Assembly: GCA_026994095.1 (NCBI GenBank)
Contig: JALWRU010000457.1
Span: 1-11,565, forward strand
Source: Nitrospira sp.
GTDB lineage: Bacteria > Nitrospirota > JACRHL01
Reading direction: 5' to 3'
Length of the DNA stretch: 11,565 nucleotides
Under the pieces are notes generated by a model that did no database searches, had not been told where the DNA came from, and worked only from the letters and a program-made list of their open reading frames with translations. Each line of letters opens with the position of its first letter. The stretch's first letter is position 1. Below, one piece after another: positions 1 to 6,994 of the stretch. The position numbers and the translations under genes were made by a program.

Positions 1-292
1 TGTCGAAGGGGCGGCCGTCCGCGGTCAGGTCCGGGAGGGTGTGGTTGCCGTTGGGGCCGTTCTTGTTGTCGATATCGATGACCAGCAGGGCCTGACCGTC
101 GGCGCCGAACTTGCCGGTGTAGATGCCAATATTGGCGTTGGGTCGGGGTTCCCACAGCGCCTGAATCGCCTCGGGGTCGGTGGTGGCCACCTCCTGCCAC
201 CTCTTAATTGCCGGTGTCTTTTCCCCGGGCTTGCAGGGAAAGACATAAAAACCCATTTCCGCCAATGCCAGCGCATGTTCGACTTTATTCAT
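1..292 (-). CDS. Prim-pol (bifunctional DNA primase/polymerase) N-terminal domain, partial
   Basis: This is the N-terminal 97 residues of a replication primase-polymerase of the archaeo-eukaryotic primase superfamily; the rest lies beyond the left edge. Visible signs are the amphipathic start (ALALAEMGFYVFPCKPGEKTP), which is typical of the Prim-Pol N-terminal domain, the NANIGIYTG segment near residues 52-60, and VIDID, where D73 and D75 fit the metal-binding acidic pair. Known family members make primers and often carry a C-terminal helicase, which cannot be seen here. The ATG at 292 has an AAGGAG ribosome site 6 bases upstream and overlaps the end of the DUF3310 gene by 8 bases, so it is the last visible gene of the minus-strand replication operon and probably translationally coupled. 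The family call is quite sure; the full domain layout is unknown. Confidence 0.85.
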   Translation of the reverse strand, partial: MNKVEHALALAEMGFYVFPCKPGEKTPAIKRWQEVATTDPEAIQALWEPRPNANIGIYTGKFGADGQALLVIDIDNKNGPNGNHTLPDLTADGRPFD

Positions 293-497
293 GTGTCTCC
301 TTCTCGATCATGCGCGTCAGATACCAGCGGGCCTTTTGCAGGTCTGCAATCCTGTCGTCCTTCTTGCCGGCACGGAGCACGTACTTGACGACGTTGCCCA
401 AATGAAAGCCGAGTTCGAACTCTTCAATCACGTCGATGGTTTCGATGCCGCCGGGCGACTGGTAGTGAGGTGGCTGGTTGATCAGGTCCCGGGTCAT
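285..497 (-). CDS. DUF3310 family phage protein (70 aa)
   Basis: This small phage protein spans nearly the whole DUF3310 domain. Conserved features are PPHYQS near residues 9-14, GGIETIDVIEEF, then LGNVVKYVLRAGKKD near residues 33-47, and DLQKARWYLTRMI at the C terminus. The family is very common in phage replication regions, sometimes annotated as a nucleotide kinase, but its biochemical role is not established. The start is the ATG at 497 because it forms an ATGA overlap with the stop of the polymerase gene. A longer reading exists but would run through polymerase coding sequence and adds an arginine-rich stretch without homology. It lies between the polymerase and the prim-pol, so a role in DNA replication or nucleotide supply is an inference from position only. 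Confidence 0.88.
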   Translation of the reverse strand: MTRDLINQPPHYQSPGGIETIDVIEEFELGFHLGNVVKYVLRAGKKDDRIADLQKARWYLTRMIEKETHE

Positions 498-2434
498 TTG
501 CGGTACCGCTCCCCTTGCCACCCCTCGGCGGCGATGGGGCAGCCTTCGGCCCACTGCGGCACGGCGGTCATCAATCCCAGCAGTTCATCCAGCGACCGCT
601 CACCCACCGGTTCTTCACACAGGATTTCATCGTGCACATGCAGCACTGGGTGAAAGCCCGCGTCGGTGACCCGGATCAACGCCTCGGCCAGCAGATCCCG
701 GGCGACCGCCTGGGTCACGTTCTCCGCCAGCTTGCCGCCGTAGGTATCGATAGACTCCCAAGCGTTGGTCTTCTGGTTGATGCCCAGGTAGCGCAGCCCG
801 AGCCGCGTACCGCCCCACGGCATCTCACGCTCCTCAATACTCGGATAGGGAAAACAGAGCGTGCGGCCGGACGGCAATAAACACCAGAGGAAGGATCCCG
901 AGGCCCGAAAGGTGATGGGGCCGACCTGGGTTTTCTCTCCATAAAACCGCACCGCATCCATGGACGCCGATTCCAGCGCACTCCAGAAGTCGACAATGGC
1001 TGCGTTGGCGTCCCGCCACCCCTGCTTGATGTCCTCCGCCTTTTCCTCACTGATCTCCACCCCGTAGGCCCGGGCCATGGCAGCAAAGGCCACCTTTCCA
1101 CCCTGATACCCGAGGGCCAGGGTGGCCACCTTGCCGATGAAACGATCGGCACCATCAATCTTCGAGGCGGTGTGCAGGTAGATGTCTTCGCCACGCTCGA
1201 ACACCTCCAATATGTCCTGTTGTCCCGCCAGCCACGCCAGCACCCGCGCTTCGATGGCGGAAAAGTCGCCACAGATGAATTCATTACCCGACTTCGCCCG
1301 GATCATGGCCCTCAGGCAGGTGGCGAGCACCGAGCGGGTCGGCCCATAGATGGTTTCCAGGTAGCGGACCTTTTCCTCTTGTGGCTCTGGACCCGCCAGC
1401 CGTTCGAGGATGGTTTCGATCTCGTTCTGGGTGTAGTCAGGGCGTGGCAGGTTGTGGGGCTGGATGCGCATACCGGCCCAACGGCCCGTACCCGCTCCGT
1501 GGTAGAGCAACAGCCCCCGAATTCGGCCATCGCTGCATGCAGATATCTGCATGGCTCCCAGCTTGGCCAGGGACGATTTCGCCGCCTCCTGGCGTAGGGT
1601 CAGGGCGTGACGAATGGTCTCCGGCAAGGCCCCGTTCAGCAGCTCGGAGACCGTGGCCGCATCAACGCTGTCGGTGGCCACCCCGTTGCCATTCACCCAC
1701 TCCGACAACCGCCCCGAGTTGGAACAGGCAGGCACCGTCTGGCCGGTGACCCGACGCATCTGTTTGTCGAGCCCCACCAGGGCGGTGTCCGCCACCTCTT
1801 CAACCACCTGAATCAAGAGGGTGTCCACTGGCAGGCCACGCTCGTTGATCTCAAAATCCAGCAGCCACAGGGTGCGCTCTGCCGCCGAGAGCGGAATCAG
1901 CCGTTTGGCCAGATCCCGTTCGACCGCCACATCCTGTTTGCAGTACGCCCCCAGCCGCTTATGGCGATCGGCGTCATCCCACCAGATCACCGTGCCATCT
2001 GCATCAACCCGCCGGGGTCGGCACATTTGCAACATCAGGCGACGGCCTTCCATGTCCTTGCCGGTATCGAGGCTCACCGCGGCGGCCGCACGAGCCAGAT
2101 CCCCGGGTAACGCCATCGCCCGGGCCATCGCAGCCGTGCAGTGGCACTGTCCAGGATCCAGCACCGGCCAGCCGTGGCGGGAGGCCATGACCCGGTTCCA
2201 GATGGCGATCTCAAACCCCACGTTGTGGCCGTAGACCTTGCCGCCGCTGCTGACATGATTCGCTACGCGCTCCGGTAGCGCCTGGCCCATCTCCCACAGG
2301 TGCACATCCTCCTCACCAAAGGCGAAGGCCATACACCAAACGTCCGTGGAAGGGTGCTCCGCATAGGCATGCATCCCCGCCTTCCTCAGGTCGATGGTGG
2401 AGCGGGTCTCGAAGTCGATACTCAACTCCATCAC
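494..2434 (-). CDS. Phage family A DNA polymerase with 3'-5' exonuclease domain
   Basis: This is the replicative DNA polymerase of the phage. Residues about 1-180 form a DnaQ-like proofreading domain: SIDFETRS (D7, E9), GHNVGFE (N71, E75) and YCKQD (Y164, D168). The polymerase domain follows: motif A DFSAIEARVLAW with D390, the motif B/O-helix R431-x3-K435-x7-Y443, and motif C HVHDE with D602. All catalytic residues are present, so the enzyme should be active. There is no 5'-3' exonuclease domain, as usual for this phage type (about 600-700 residues). The position equivalent to E. coli Pol I F762 is L439. Start: GTG at 2434, giving a GTGA overlap with the upstream gene; the ATG one codon later (2431, TGATG overlap) is equally possible. 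The stop overlaps the DUF3310 start. An 18-base perfect palindrome lies inside the gene (1536-1553). Confidence 0.95.
   Translation of the reverse strand: MMELSIDFETRSTIDLRKAGMHAYAEHPSTDVWCMAFAFGEEDVHLWEMGQALPERVANHVSSGGKVYGHNVGFEIAIWNRVMASRHGWPVLDPGQCHCTAAMARAMALPGDLARAAAAVSLDTGKDMEGRRLMLQMCRPRRVDADGTVIWWDDADRHKRLGAYCKQDVAVERDLAKRLIPLSAAERTLWLLDFEINERGLPVDTLLIQVVEEVADTALVGLDKQMRRVTGQTVPACSNSGRLSEWVNGNGVATDSVDAATVSELLNGALPETIRHALTLRQEAAKSSLAKLGAMQISACSDGRIRGLLLYHGAGTGRWAGMRIQPHNLPRPDYTQNEIETILERLAGPEPQEEKVRYLETIYGPTRSVLATCLRAMIRAKSGNEFICGDFSAIEARVLAWLAGQQDILEVFERGEDIYLHTASKIDGADRFIGKVATLALGYQGGKVAFAAMARAYGVEISEEKAEDIKQGWRDANAAIVDFWSALESASMDAVRFYGEKTQVGPITFRASGSFLWCLLPSGRTLCFPYPSIEEREMPWGGTRLGLRYLGINQKTNAWESIDTYGGKLAENVTQAVARDLLAEALIRVTDAGFHPVLHVHDEILCEEPVGERSLDELLGLMTAVPQWAEGCPIAAEGWQGERYRK
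1536..1553. repeat. 18-bp perfect palindrome inside the polymerase gene
   Basis: CATGCAGATATCTGCATG reads identically on both strands with no spacer. It encodes part of MQISAC near residues 294-301, between the exonuclease and polymerase motifs. A coding role alone explains it, but a perfect 18-mer is not expected often by chance in a window this size. No known binding-site family is recognised. Confidence 0.7.
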
Positions 2435-2841
2435 GCCACGCCTGCCAGCGCGCGGGTGGGCTTGTCCTCAAATATGCGGATGCCCGGAGCAAACCGGTCC
2501 AGTACTCGCCGGATGTTCTGTTTCGCCTGATCCGGATCGACCCCGGCCAGGTCGCATACCTCCCGAAAGTCGTCAGATCCGGCAGTCAGCCACGCCCATG
2601 CCTTGCGTTTCTCATGGCGTGCCGCCCTGGAGGGGCCACACTTGGCGTGACGAAGTTTCCAGTGCCCGGCGTGGGATTCAGACGCCCCATAGGTCGCGTC
2701 CTTCAGTGCCTGCATGATCACGTAGGCAAATACGTTGCGTACACGTTGGCCCTGGGTTTCCGAATCCTGCCCGGGATCGGTGGCCGCCAGGCCCTCCCCC
2801 GGGCCTGGCGGCACTTTCCTCTCTACTGTGAGTCCCATCAC
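2431..2841 (-). CDS. Unknown phage replication-operon protein (136 aa)
   Basis: I do not recognise a named family. The protein is basic in its middle, and its C-terminal half reads AWAWLTAGSDDFREVCDLAGVDPDQAKQNIRR in pieces, with a helix, a glycine-containing turn and a second helix from about residue 88 to 115. This resembles a helix-turn-helix and is typical of small phage proteins seen next to replication genes. The N-terminal 30 residues are proline/glycine rich and probably disordered. Start: GTG at 2841 gives a GTGA overlap with the DUF2815 stop; ATG at 2838 gives a TGATG overlap and is equally likely. The stop overlaps the polymerase start in the same way, so it should be translated in step with the polymerase. 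A role as a DNA-binding accessory factor is a guess from context. Confidence 0.75.
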   Translation of the reverse strand: MMGLTVERKVPPGPGEGLAATDPGQDSETQGQRVRNVFAYVIMQALKDATYGASESHAGHWKLRHAKCGPSRAARHEKRKAWAWLTAGSDDFREVCDLAGVDPDQAKQNIRRVLDRFAPGIRIFEDKPTRALAGVA

Positions 2842-3368
2842 TCGAAGATCGATCCGGCGCCTGCGCCCTGCAACGCTGCCGCCTGCTCCGGCGGTGCAAA
2901 ATCCTCCAGCGCCGACTTGCCGCCGTCGAGGCGCTTGTCGTCCCGCACCTTCATGAGGTTGTTGAGGTAAAAGGTCACGCCCTTCGAGCCGTTGCTGTCG
3001 TAGGCCGAGGCGGTCACCGTAGCCCGGGCCCAGCAGCCAGCGTAGAACTCATCCGTACTGGTGATTTCCTGGTAATTCTCATCGATCAGGCCAGGTCGCC
3101 GGTTGCTGCGGGTGTTGATGTAGATGGCGCCGGCTTCGTAGCCGTCATAGTCCTTGTTGGCCTGGTCGTGGAACGGGGTCTTCAGGCCTGGGGGCATACC
3201 CTCTGGCCACCGCTCTTTGGCCACCTTTTCCGCCGCCTGTTTGAGGATGGAAATGTCGGCCCCTTTGGGGAATAGCATCACCAATCCGTACTTGTCCTGA
3301 TTGCCGAAATCCTGGGGTGTGAATACCGCTGGGAACGATACGCGGAACTCGGGTGTCTTGATTCTCAT
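2838..3368 (-). CDS. DUF2815 protein, probable phage single-stranded DNA-binding protein
   Basis: The protein matches the DUF2815 pattern: an N-terminal strand-rich RIKTPEFRVSFPAVF, a LVMLFPKGADISILKQA segment, YEAGAIYINTRSNRRPGL, the conserved FYAGCWARATVTASAYD, GVTFYLNNLMKV, and an acidic-ended C terminus (GAGSIFE). The family is regarded as an OB-fold, T7 gp2.5-like ssDNA-binding protein that coats template at the fork. It sits between the DUF2800 nuclease and the polymerase, which is the usual arrangement. Start choice: the ATG at 3374 is only 2 bases after the AAGGAG site, whereas the ATG at 3368 is 8 bases after it, which is a normal distance, and the shorter product begins like other family members. 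So 176 residues is preferred over 178. The biochemical role comes from the family, not from a motif proven here. Confidence 0.87.
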   Translation of the reverse strand: MRIKTPEFRVSFPAVFTPQDFGNQDKYGLVMLFPKGADISILKQAAEKVAKERWPEGMPPGLKTPFHDQANKDYDGYEAGAIYINTRSNRRPGLIDENYQEITSTDEFYAGCWARATVTASAYDSNGSKGVTFYLNNLMKVRDDKRLDGGKSALEDFAPPEQAAALQGAGAGSIFE

Positions 3369-3392
3369 GGTCATCTCTCCTTGGGGTTGTGT

Positions 3393-4541
3393 TTAGGGTT
3401 GGAAGTCGAGCAACGCAGGCACTACCGCGGCCCTGCGGTCGGATTCATGAGCCAGGGTGGTGCCGGTGCTCTCTTTGACAAAAAGGTCGGACATGACCTT
3501 CTTTTCGCGGCCGAGCAATTTGTCGACCCTGGCGGGTGAGAGGAGCTTGCGCTCGTAAATCTCCGCATCCTCCAGGCCGTGGTCGTGCAGCCGACTCACC
3601 ACCGCATCTTCATCGATCCAGCGGCGGGTGGCCCGTTTCTCCACGATCTTCCAGCCGACCGGTGGGTCACCGGCAATGGCTCTTGAGTAGGCGTGATCCC
3701 GAACCCGTTTCATCCAGCCGTCCACCATACGGATGCGCGTTAGCAAGTCACCCAGTTCCACCGCGGTCAGGTCGGACGGCTCCGGCGGACAGATGCCACC
3801 TTCGTCGGCCCCGAGCACGGACAGGGATTCTTCCCGCCGTTGTGGGCAGCGATGCATGGCTGGACAGTAGGTACAGTGATCTCCAGTGAGCAGCAGGGCA
3901 TCCGGCTCCTCGGTCCGTTTGGCCGCGGCCACCAGGTCGGCCGACCACTCCAGTAGCCGAAGCGGGTTGATGGACCATCGGCGTACCGGACCGTCCGGGT
4001 GCGGACAGCGCGGTTGCACGATGACCAACTCCACCTCCGCCAGCGGCATTTGCTCACTGCGGACGGCTGCGCCCAGAGCGTAGTACATGAGCTGGGGATT
4101 CCATCGGACATCTACCGAAACGTTGGCGCCGTGTTTGTAATCGTAGACCCGCAGCACCAGGGTGCTGGGGTCGTAGATGCAGGCGTCATTGGTGCCGAAC
4201 ATGCCCGGGTGGAAACGGTCCAGGTTGAAGGTTTGCTCCACCTGCAACTGGGCGCCGTCGCTCAGGTCTTCCCGCACTGTGTCCAGGTAGCGTTGCACCG
4301 CATCGGCCATGTCCCGATCCACCAGGAACGTGCGATCCTCAACGACCACCTCTTTGCCCAGCCAGGTGGATGCGTCGACATGCTCTTTCAAACACGCCTC
4401 TGCCACCGTGTGCGCCGCCGTGCCTTCCATGGCATATTCGGACGATTCATCCGGGATCCCTTCCGACATATGCACCGAGCCGGGACAGGCGATCCACCGC
4501 TCCGAGCAGGAGGCGCCCAGTTTGGAGTGAGCCGGGCTCAT
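3393..4541 (-). CDS. DUF2800 family Cas4/AddB-like PD-(D/E)XK nuclease
   Basis: This 382-residue protein is a phage exonuclease-type enzyme of the PD-(D/E)XK superfamily. It opens with SCSERWIACPGS (C12, C19), followed by EGTAAHTVAEA near 39-49. The active site is formed by D119 (GTNDACIYD) and the D134-Y-K136 pair in VYDYKHG, then a QLMYYALG helix. The CTYCPAMHRC cluster (C223, C226, C232) with C19 or C12 matches the four-cysteine iron-sulfur site of Cas4 and AddB. A role in processing DNA ends during recombination-dependent replication is likely from family knowledge. The ATG at 4541 has an ideal AGGAGG site 7 bases upstream and an ATGA overlap with the preceding gene, so the longer reading to 4775 is rejected. 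About 20 untranslated bases separate it from the DUF2815 gene. Confidence 0.92.
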   Translation of the reverse strand: MSPAHSKLGASCSERWIACPGSVHMSEGIPDESSEYAMEGTAAHTVAEACLKEHVDASTWLGKEVVVEDRTFLVDRDMADAVQRYLDTVREDLSDGAQLQVEQTFNLDRFHPGMFGTNDACIYDPSTLVLRVYDYKHGANVSVDVRWNPQLMYYALGAAVRSEQMPLAEVELVIVQPRCPHPDGPVRRWSINPLRLLEWSADLVAAAKRTEEPDALLLTGDHCTYCPAMHRCPQRREESLSVLGADEGGICPPEPSDLTAVELGDLLTRIRMVDGWMKRVRDHAYSRAIAGDPPVGWKIVEKRATRRWIDEDAVVSRLHDHGLEDAEIYERKLLSPARVDKLLGREKKVMSDLFVKESTGTTLAHESDRRAAVVPALLDFQP

Positions 4542-4858
4542 GCCGCCGCCTCCTGGCACACCGTCACGAAATCTGCATAACGGTCCTGTGGAAGGTCGGA
4601 GAGCTTCGCGGCGCCATAGGATTTGAGAATCTCCAGACCATCGCTCATGCCACGTTTGTCGACCACGGTTTCCAACGCCTCGCGGACGCCTTCCAGTGTG
4701 GTAGCCGGTTCCACGCTGGCGGTCGACGTGGATTCGGCGACCTTGTTCGCCACCACCTGCTCTGCTCGCATCCAATGCTGTTTGAACAGGCTCAGCAGCA
4801 GTTCCGCCTTCTCCACCCCGTCGATATCGTTGATGGTTAAACTCAGTTTCAGTGTCAT
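4538..4858 (-). CDS. Unknown phage protein (106 aa) in replication operon
   Basis: No named family is recognised with confidence. The N terminus (MTLKLSLTINDIDGVEKAEL) suggests two short strands then a helix. The middle (about residues 40-55) is rich in serine, threonine and alanine and looks like a linker. The C-terminal half (ILKSYGAAKLSDLPQDRYADF) resembles a short helical module seen at the end of several small phage and recombination-associated proteins. An AGGAGGAG ribosome site lies a few bases before the ATG at 4858. The gene is 8 bases downstream of the helicase gene and shares an ATGA overlap with the DUF2800 nuclease, so it is part of the operon. A role as a partner or specificity subunit of the nuclease is possible but rests only on the coupling. 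Confidence 0.8.
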   Translation of the reverse strand: MTLKLSLTINDIDGVEKAELLLSLFKQHWMRAEQVVANKVAESTSTASVEPATTLEGVREALETVVDKRGMSDGLEILKSYGAAKLSDLPQDRYADFVTVCQEAAA

Positions 4859-4866
4859 ATCTCCTC

Positions 4867-6153
4867 CTAGCTGATTACCTTTGAAAGGGTTTCTGTTTTG
4901 TCCCGCACCACCCGGGCGATCTGTTCATCCAGGGAACCGGCCAGGCTCACGAAGCGCACCAGCACGCTGCTTTCCTGGCCGATGCGATGGCAGCGCTTGG
5001 CCGCCTGCTGGTTGTCCGATGGGGTCCAGGAATACTCGACGAACAGGACGCTGGAGGCCGCCGTGAGGGTGATGGCGGTCCCTGCCGCAGTCAGCTGGCC
5101 GATGAACACTCGGGCGCTCGGATCCTCCTGGAATGAATCCACGGCCTTCTGCCGCTGGTCCTCCGGCAGACCACCGTGCAGCAGGCAAGGGTTAAAGCCG
5201 GCCAGTCCCCAGTTCAATTGATTGATCACCTCGCGGTGGTGGGCGAACAGGACGATCTTGCCCTCACCCTCATTGAGTTCGTAGGTGACCAGATCGATGA
5301 CCGGGTCCACTTTGGTCAGTCCGGTGAGACGCCTGAGAGTGGAGGTAGCCACCACCGCCGAGGGGCCCGGCAGTTTTCCCGCAGCCAGGGCCTCGCGAAT
5401 CACGTCCCCCTCAAAACCCGCCTCCGCCTCCCGCAAGCCCTCGGGCAGGTCCTTGCTGGTCAGCGTCACCTCGCCGTAGCGGATCGGCGGCAGATCGGGC
5501 AGCACATCCTCGGTTTTGCGGCGCAGCATGTGTGGGGCCAGGCGCTCCTTGAGTTCGTCCAGGTTCTTGCCGCCGGTGACCTTGTAGCCGTATTTGGTCT
5601 GAAAGCCGGTAGTGAAGCGGCGGCGGAAGTCCCATAGCCCCATGGGTGCTTCACGTTCAGTGGCCAGGGACTCCGGGAACAGCGCCCGCATCATCGGCCA
5701 CAGCTCGGTGACGTCGTTGGGGGCCGGTGTACCGGACAGGGCCCATATATATTTGGCACGGGAGACCAGTCCACCATCCCCGTCACACAGGGCGCCGTAC
5801 ACCGTCTGGGTCCGTTTGGCCTTCCACGATTTCAGGAAGTGGACCTCATCCAGAATCAGCACATCCCAGCACTGTTCCATCAACCCCTTCTTCTGGCTGC
5901 CACGGGCCTTGTCGTAGCTGACCACCCGGATTTCAACCGCCCGCGGATCCGACAACCATCTCGTCAGTTCCCGCTGCCAGTTAATGCAGGCGGAGGCGGG
6001 GCAGATCACCAGGATCGATTTCGCGCCCACCCGGTCGACTGCGGCGATGGCCTGGGCGGTCTTGCCGAGCCCTTGCTCATCGGCCAGCAATCCGGTTCCG
6101 CGCCCGGCCAGAAAGGTTACGCCAGTGGTCTGGTAGGGATAGAGATCAGGCAC
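4867..6153 (-). CDS. SNF2/DEAD-like superfamily 2 helicase or translocase
   Basis: This 428-residue superfamily 2 ATPase has every motif in place. There is a Q-type YQ (Y7-Q8), Walker A/motif I DEQGLGKT (25-32, K31), motif Ia CPASACINWQ, motif II DEVH (102-105) and motif III SGTP (140-143). The SNF2-typical LRRKTEDVLPDLPP follows (about 210-223), then VLFAHH (motif IV) and motif VI QQAAKRCHRIGQ with R387 and R390. Length and order match the compact phage SNF2 proteins that travel with DUF2800, DUF2815 and PolA. It probably remodels or unwinds DNA during phage replication; strand-separating activity is not shown by sequence. The start is GTG at 6153, with GGAGG about 6 bases upstream and an 8-base overlap with the resolvase gene. 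It ends 8 bases before the next gene. Confidence 0.94.
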   Translation of the reverse strand: MPDLYPYQTTGVTFLAGRGTGLLADEQGLGKTAQAIAAVDRVGAKSILVICPASACINWQRELTRWLSDPRAVEIRVVSYDKARGSQKKGLMEQCWDVLILDEVHFLKSWKAKRTQTVYGALCDGDGGLVSRAKYIWALSGTPAPNDVTELWPMMRALFPESLATEREAPMGLWDFRRRFTTGFQTKYGYKVTGGKNLDELKERLAPHMLRRKTEDVLPDLPPIRYGEVTLTSKDLPEGLREAEAGFEGDVIREALAAGKLPGPSAVVATSTLRRLTGLTKVDPVIDLVTYELNEGEGKIVLFAHHREVINQLNWGLAGFNPCLLHGGLPEDQRQKAVDSFQEDPSARVFIGQLTAAGTAITLTAASSVLFVEYSWTPSDNQQAAKRCHRIGQESSVLVRFVSLAGSLDEQIARVVRDKTETLSKVIS

Positions 6154-6646
6154 AGCCCGCCTCCATCGTCTGCATCCCGTAATACGCGATCAGCGCCGCC
6201 TCGGCGCGACCGTCATCCTTCACACGTTTGAATGAATCCACGTTACCGGGGAACAGTTCGGTGGCCCGCTGCCGGGCTTGTCCCTTGTCGGCGGTCAGTC
6301 CCAGGGCCTTCTTCCATACCTGCGGCCGCACAAAGGTCACCGACAGCGACAGAGTGCTGGTCACACCCTTGATCACCCCGAACCCTTCACCGAAGGAAAA
6401 TGCTGCCCGCGGGCTCTCACCGGGTCGTGACCCCACCTGCTCCACAAAGACGTGCTCCGGGCACGGATCGGTCAGCAGTTGCGACAAAGCCGCGGCATTT
6501 ACGTGCCGGCGCTTGCGCCCCCTGGTGATCAGCTCGAATGTGGGCATGTCATAGGTGTAGAGGCGGCCATCTGCATAGAACTCGGCGATGGCGCCACCTA
6601 CCCCGGGATCAATCCCGACGATTGGATGGGTTACGGCAATGCTCAA
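6146..6646 (-). CDS. RuvC-like Holliday junction resolvase
   Basis: This 166-residue protein has the RNase H-fold pattern of RuvC. GIDPG near the N terminus supplies D13, VFVEQV supplies E69, and the C-terminal KDDGRAEAALIAYYG supplies acidic D144/D145 and E149. PRAAFSFGEGFGVIKG and RPQVWKKALGL fit the central helices of phage RuvC homologues. It should cut branched DNA made by replication and recombination before packaging. The start is TTG at 6646, forming a TTGA overlap with the end of the ner-like gene; no ATG or GTG is better placed. Its GGAG ribosome site, 10 bases upstream, lies in the 3' arm of a hairpin (6656-6669), so efficient initiation may need ribosomes arriving from the ner-like gene. 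Only the exact start is uncertain. Confidence 0.9.
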   Translation of the reverse strand: MSIAVTHPIVGIDPGVGGAIAEFYADGRLYTYDMPTFELITRGRKRRHVNAAALSQLLTDPCPEHVFVEQVGSRPGESPRAAFSFGEGFGVIKGVTSTLSLSVTFVRPQVWKKALGLTADKGQARQRATELFPGNVDSFKRVKDDGRAEAALIAYYGMQTMEAGCA

Positions 6647-6933
6647 TTCCTAATAACTCCGTTCGGAGTCTTTTTTACAGGCCGCGTCATGGGATAATAA
6701 ATATTCCGAACCGGCTTGCCATCGCCCGTATAACGGGACGGCCAGATCTCCATGGGGTGACGCCCAAGAGCATCCGCGATAATCCGCTCGCCATTTGGAT
6801 ACGCCTTCTTTAATGCGGACTTCAGCGTTCCGGGTGCATAGCCGTTGGCGATGCTTAATCCCCGCACACTTACCCCGGTTTTACGCAGGGCCGCTATGAT
6901 GTCTGCTGAATGCCAGTCGGGTCTGTCGGTCAT
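6643..6933 (-). CDS. Ner/Nlp-family winged HTH regulator (Cro-like early repressor)
   Basis: This 96-residue DNA-binding protein belongs to the Ner/Nlp (SfsB) family of phage Mu. DWHSADIIAALRKTG (6-20) and SVRGLSIANGYAPGTLKSAL (22-41) form the HTH region. The diagnostic GERIIADALGRHPMEIWPSRY follows in pieces from residue 48 to 68, then a basic tail of about 28 residues. Mu Ner is a Cro-like repressor of early transcription. Here the gene is the first of the replication operon and faces the CI gene, so the same role is inferred. The ATG at 6933 has GAGGAG 8 bases upstream; longer readings to 7188 would run through the switch region and antisense to cI. Its stop overlaps the resolvase start. 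An A-run and hairpin lie in its last codons. Confidence 0.9.
   Translation of the reverse strand: MTDRPDWHSADIIAALRKTGVSVRGLSIANGYAPGTLKSALKKAYPNGERIIADALGRHPMEIWPSRYTGDGKPVRNIYYPMTRPVKKTPNGVIRN
6656..6676 (+). terminator. Rightward terminator-like hairpin at the ner/resolvase junction
   Basis: ACTCCG-TT-CGGAGT (6656-6669), foldable as a 5-bp stem with a GTTC loop, is followed by C and six T on the plus strand. This is the layout of a short intrinsic terminator for plus-strand (antisense) transcripts. On the minus strand the same hairpin holds the GGAG ribosome site of the resolvase gene. The stem is short, so strength is uncertain. Confidence 0.45.
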
Positions 6934-6955
6934 GTCTGCTGCTCCTCGGAAACAG

Positions 6956-6984
6956 ACGTTATGCCCCGTTGGGGATTTTGTAAA
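6956..6984 (-). promoter_or_regulatory. Candidate early promoter of the ner-replication operon
   Basis: On the minus strand TTTACA (6984-6979, one mismatch to the -35 consensus) lies 17 bases from TAACGT (6961-6956), a weak -10. It is about 20 bases upstream of the ner-like ATG, allowing a short leader with the ribosome site. A CCCC-GTT-GGGG dyad fills most of the spacer, as expected for a repressed early promoter. The -10 is poor, so another nearby start is possible. Confidence 0.4.
6964..6974. promoter_or_regulatory. Candidate operator O1
   Basis: CCCC-GTT-GGGG is a perfect 4-bp-arm dyad between the -35 and -10 of the candidate ner promoter. A similar dyad lies 44 bases away near the cI promoter. 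Binding by CI or by the Ner-like protein is inferred from position. Confidence 0.4.
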
Positions 6985-6994
6985 TGGAAAAAGA

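Noticed and set aside
4542..4775. Longer N terminus for the DUF2800 nuclease
   Set aside because: It runs through the preceding gene in another frame, is Arg/Gly rich, and the ATG at 4541 has an ideal ribosome site.
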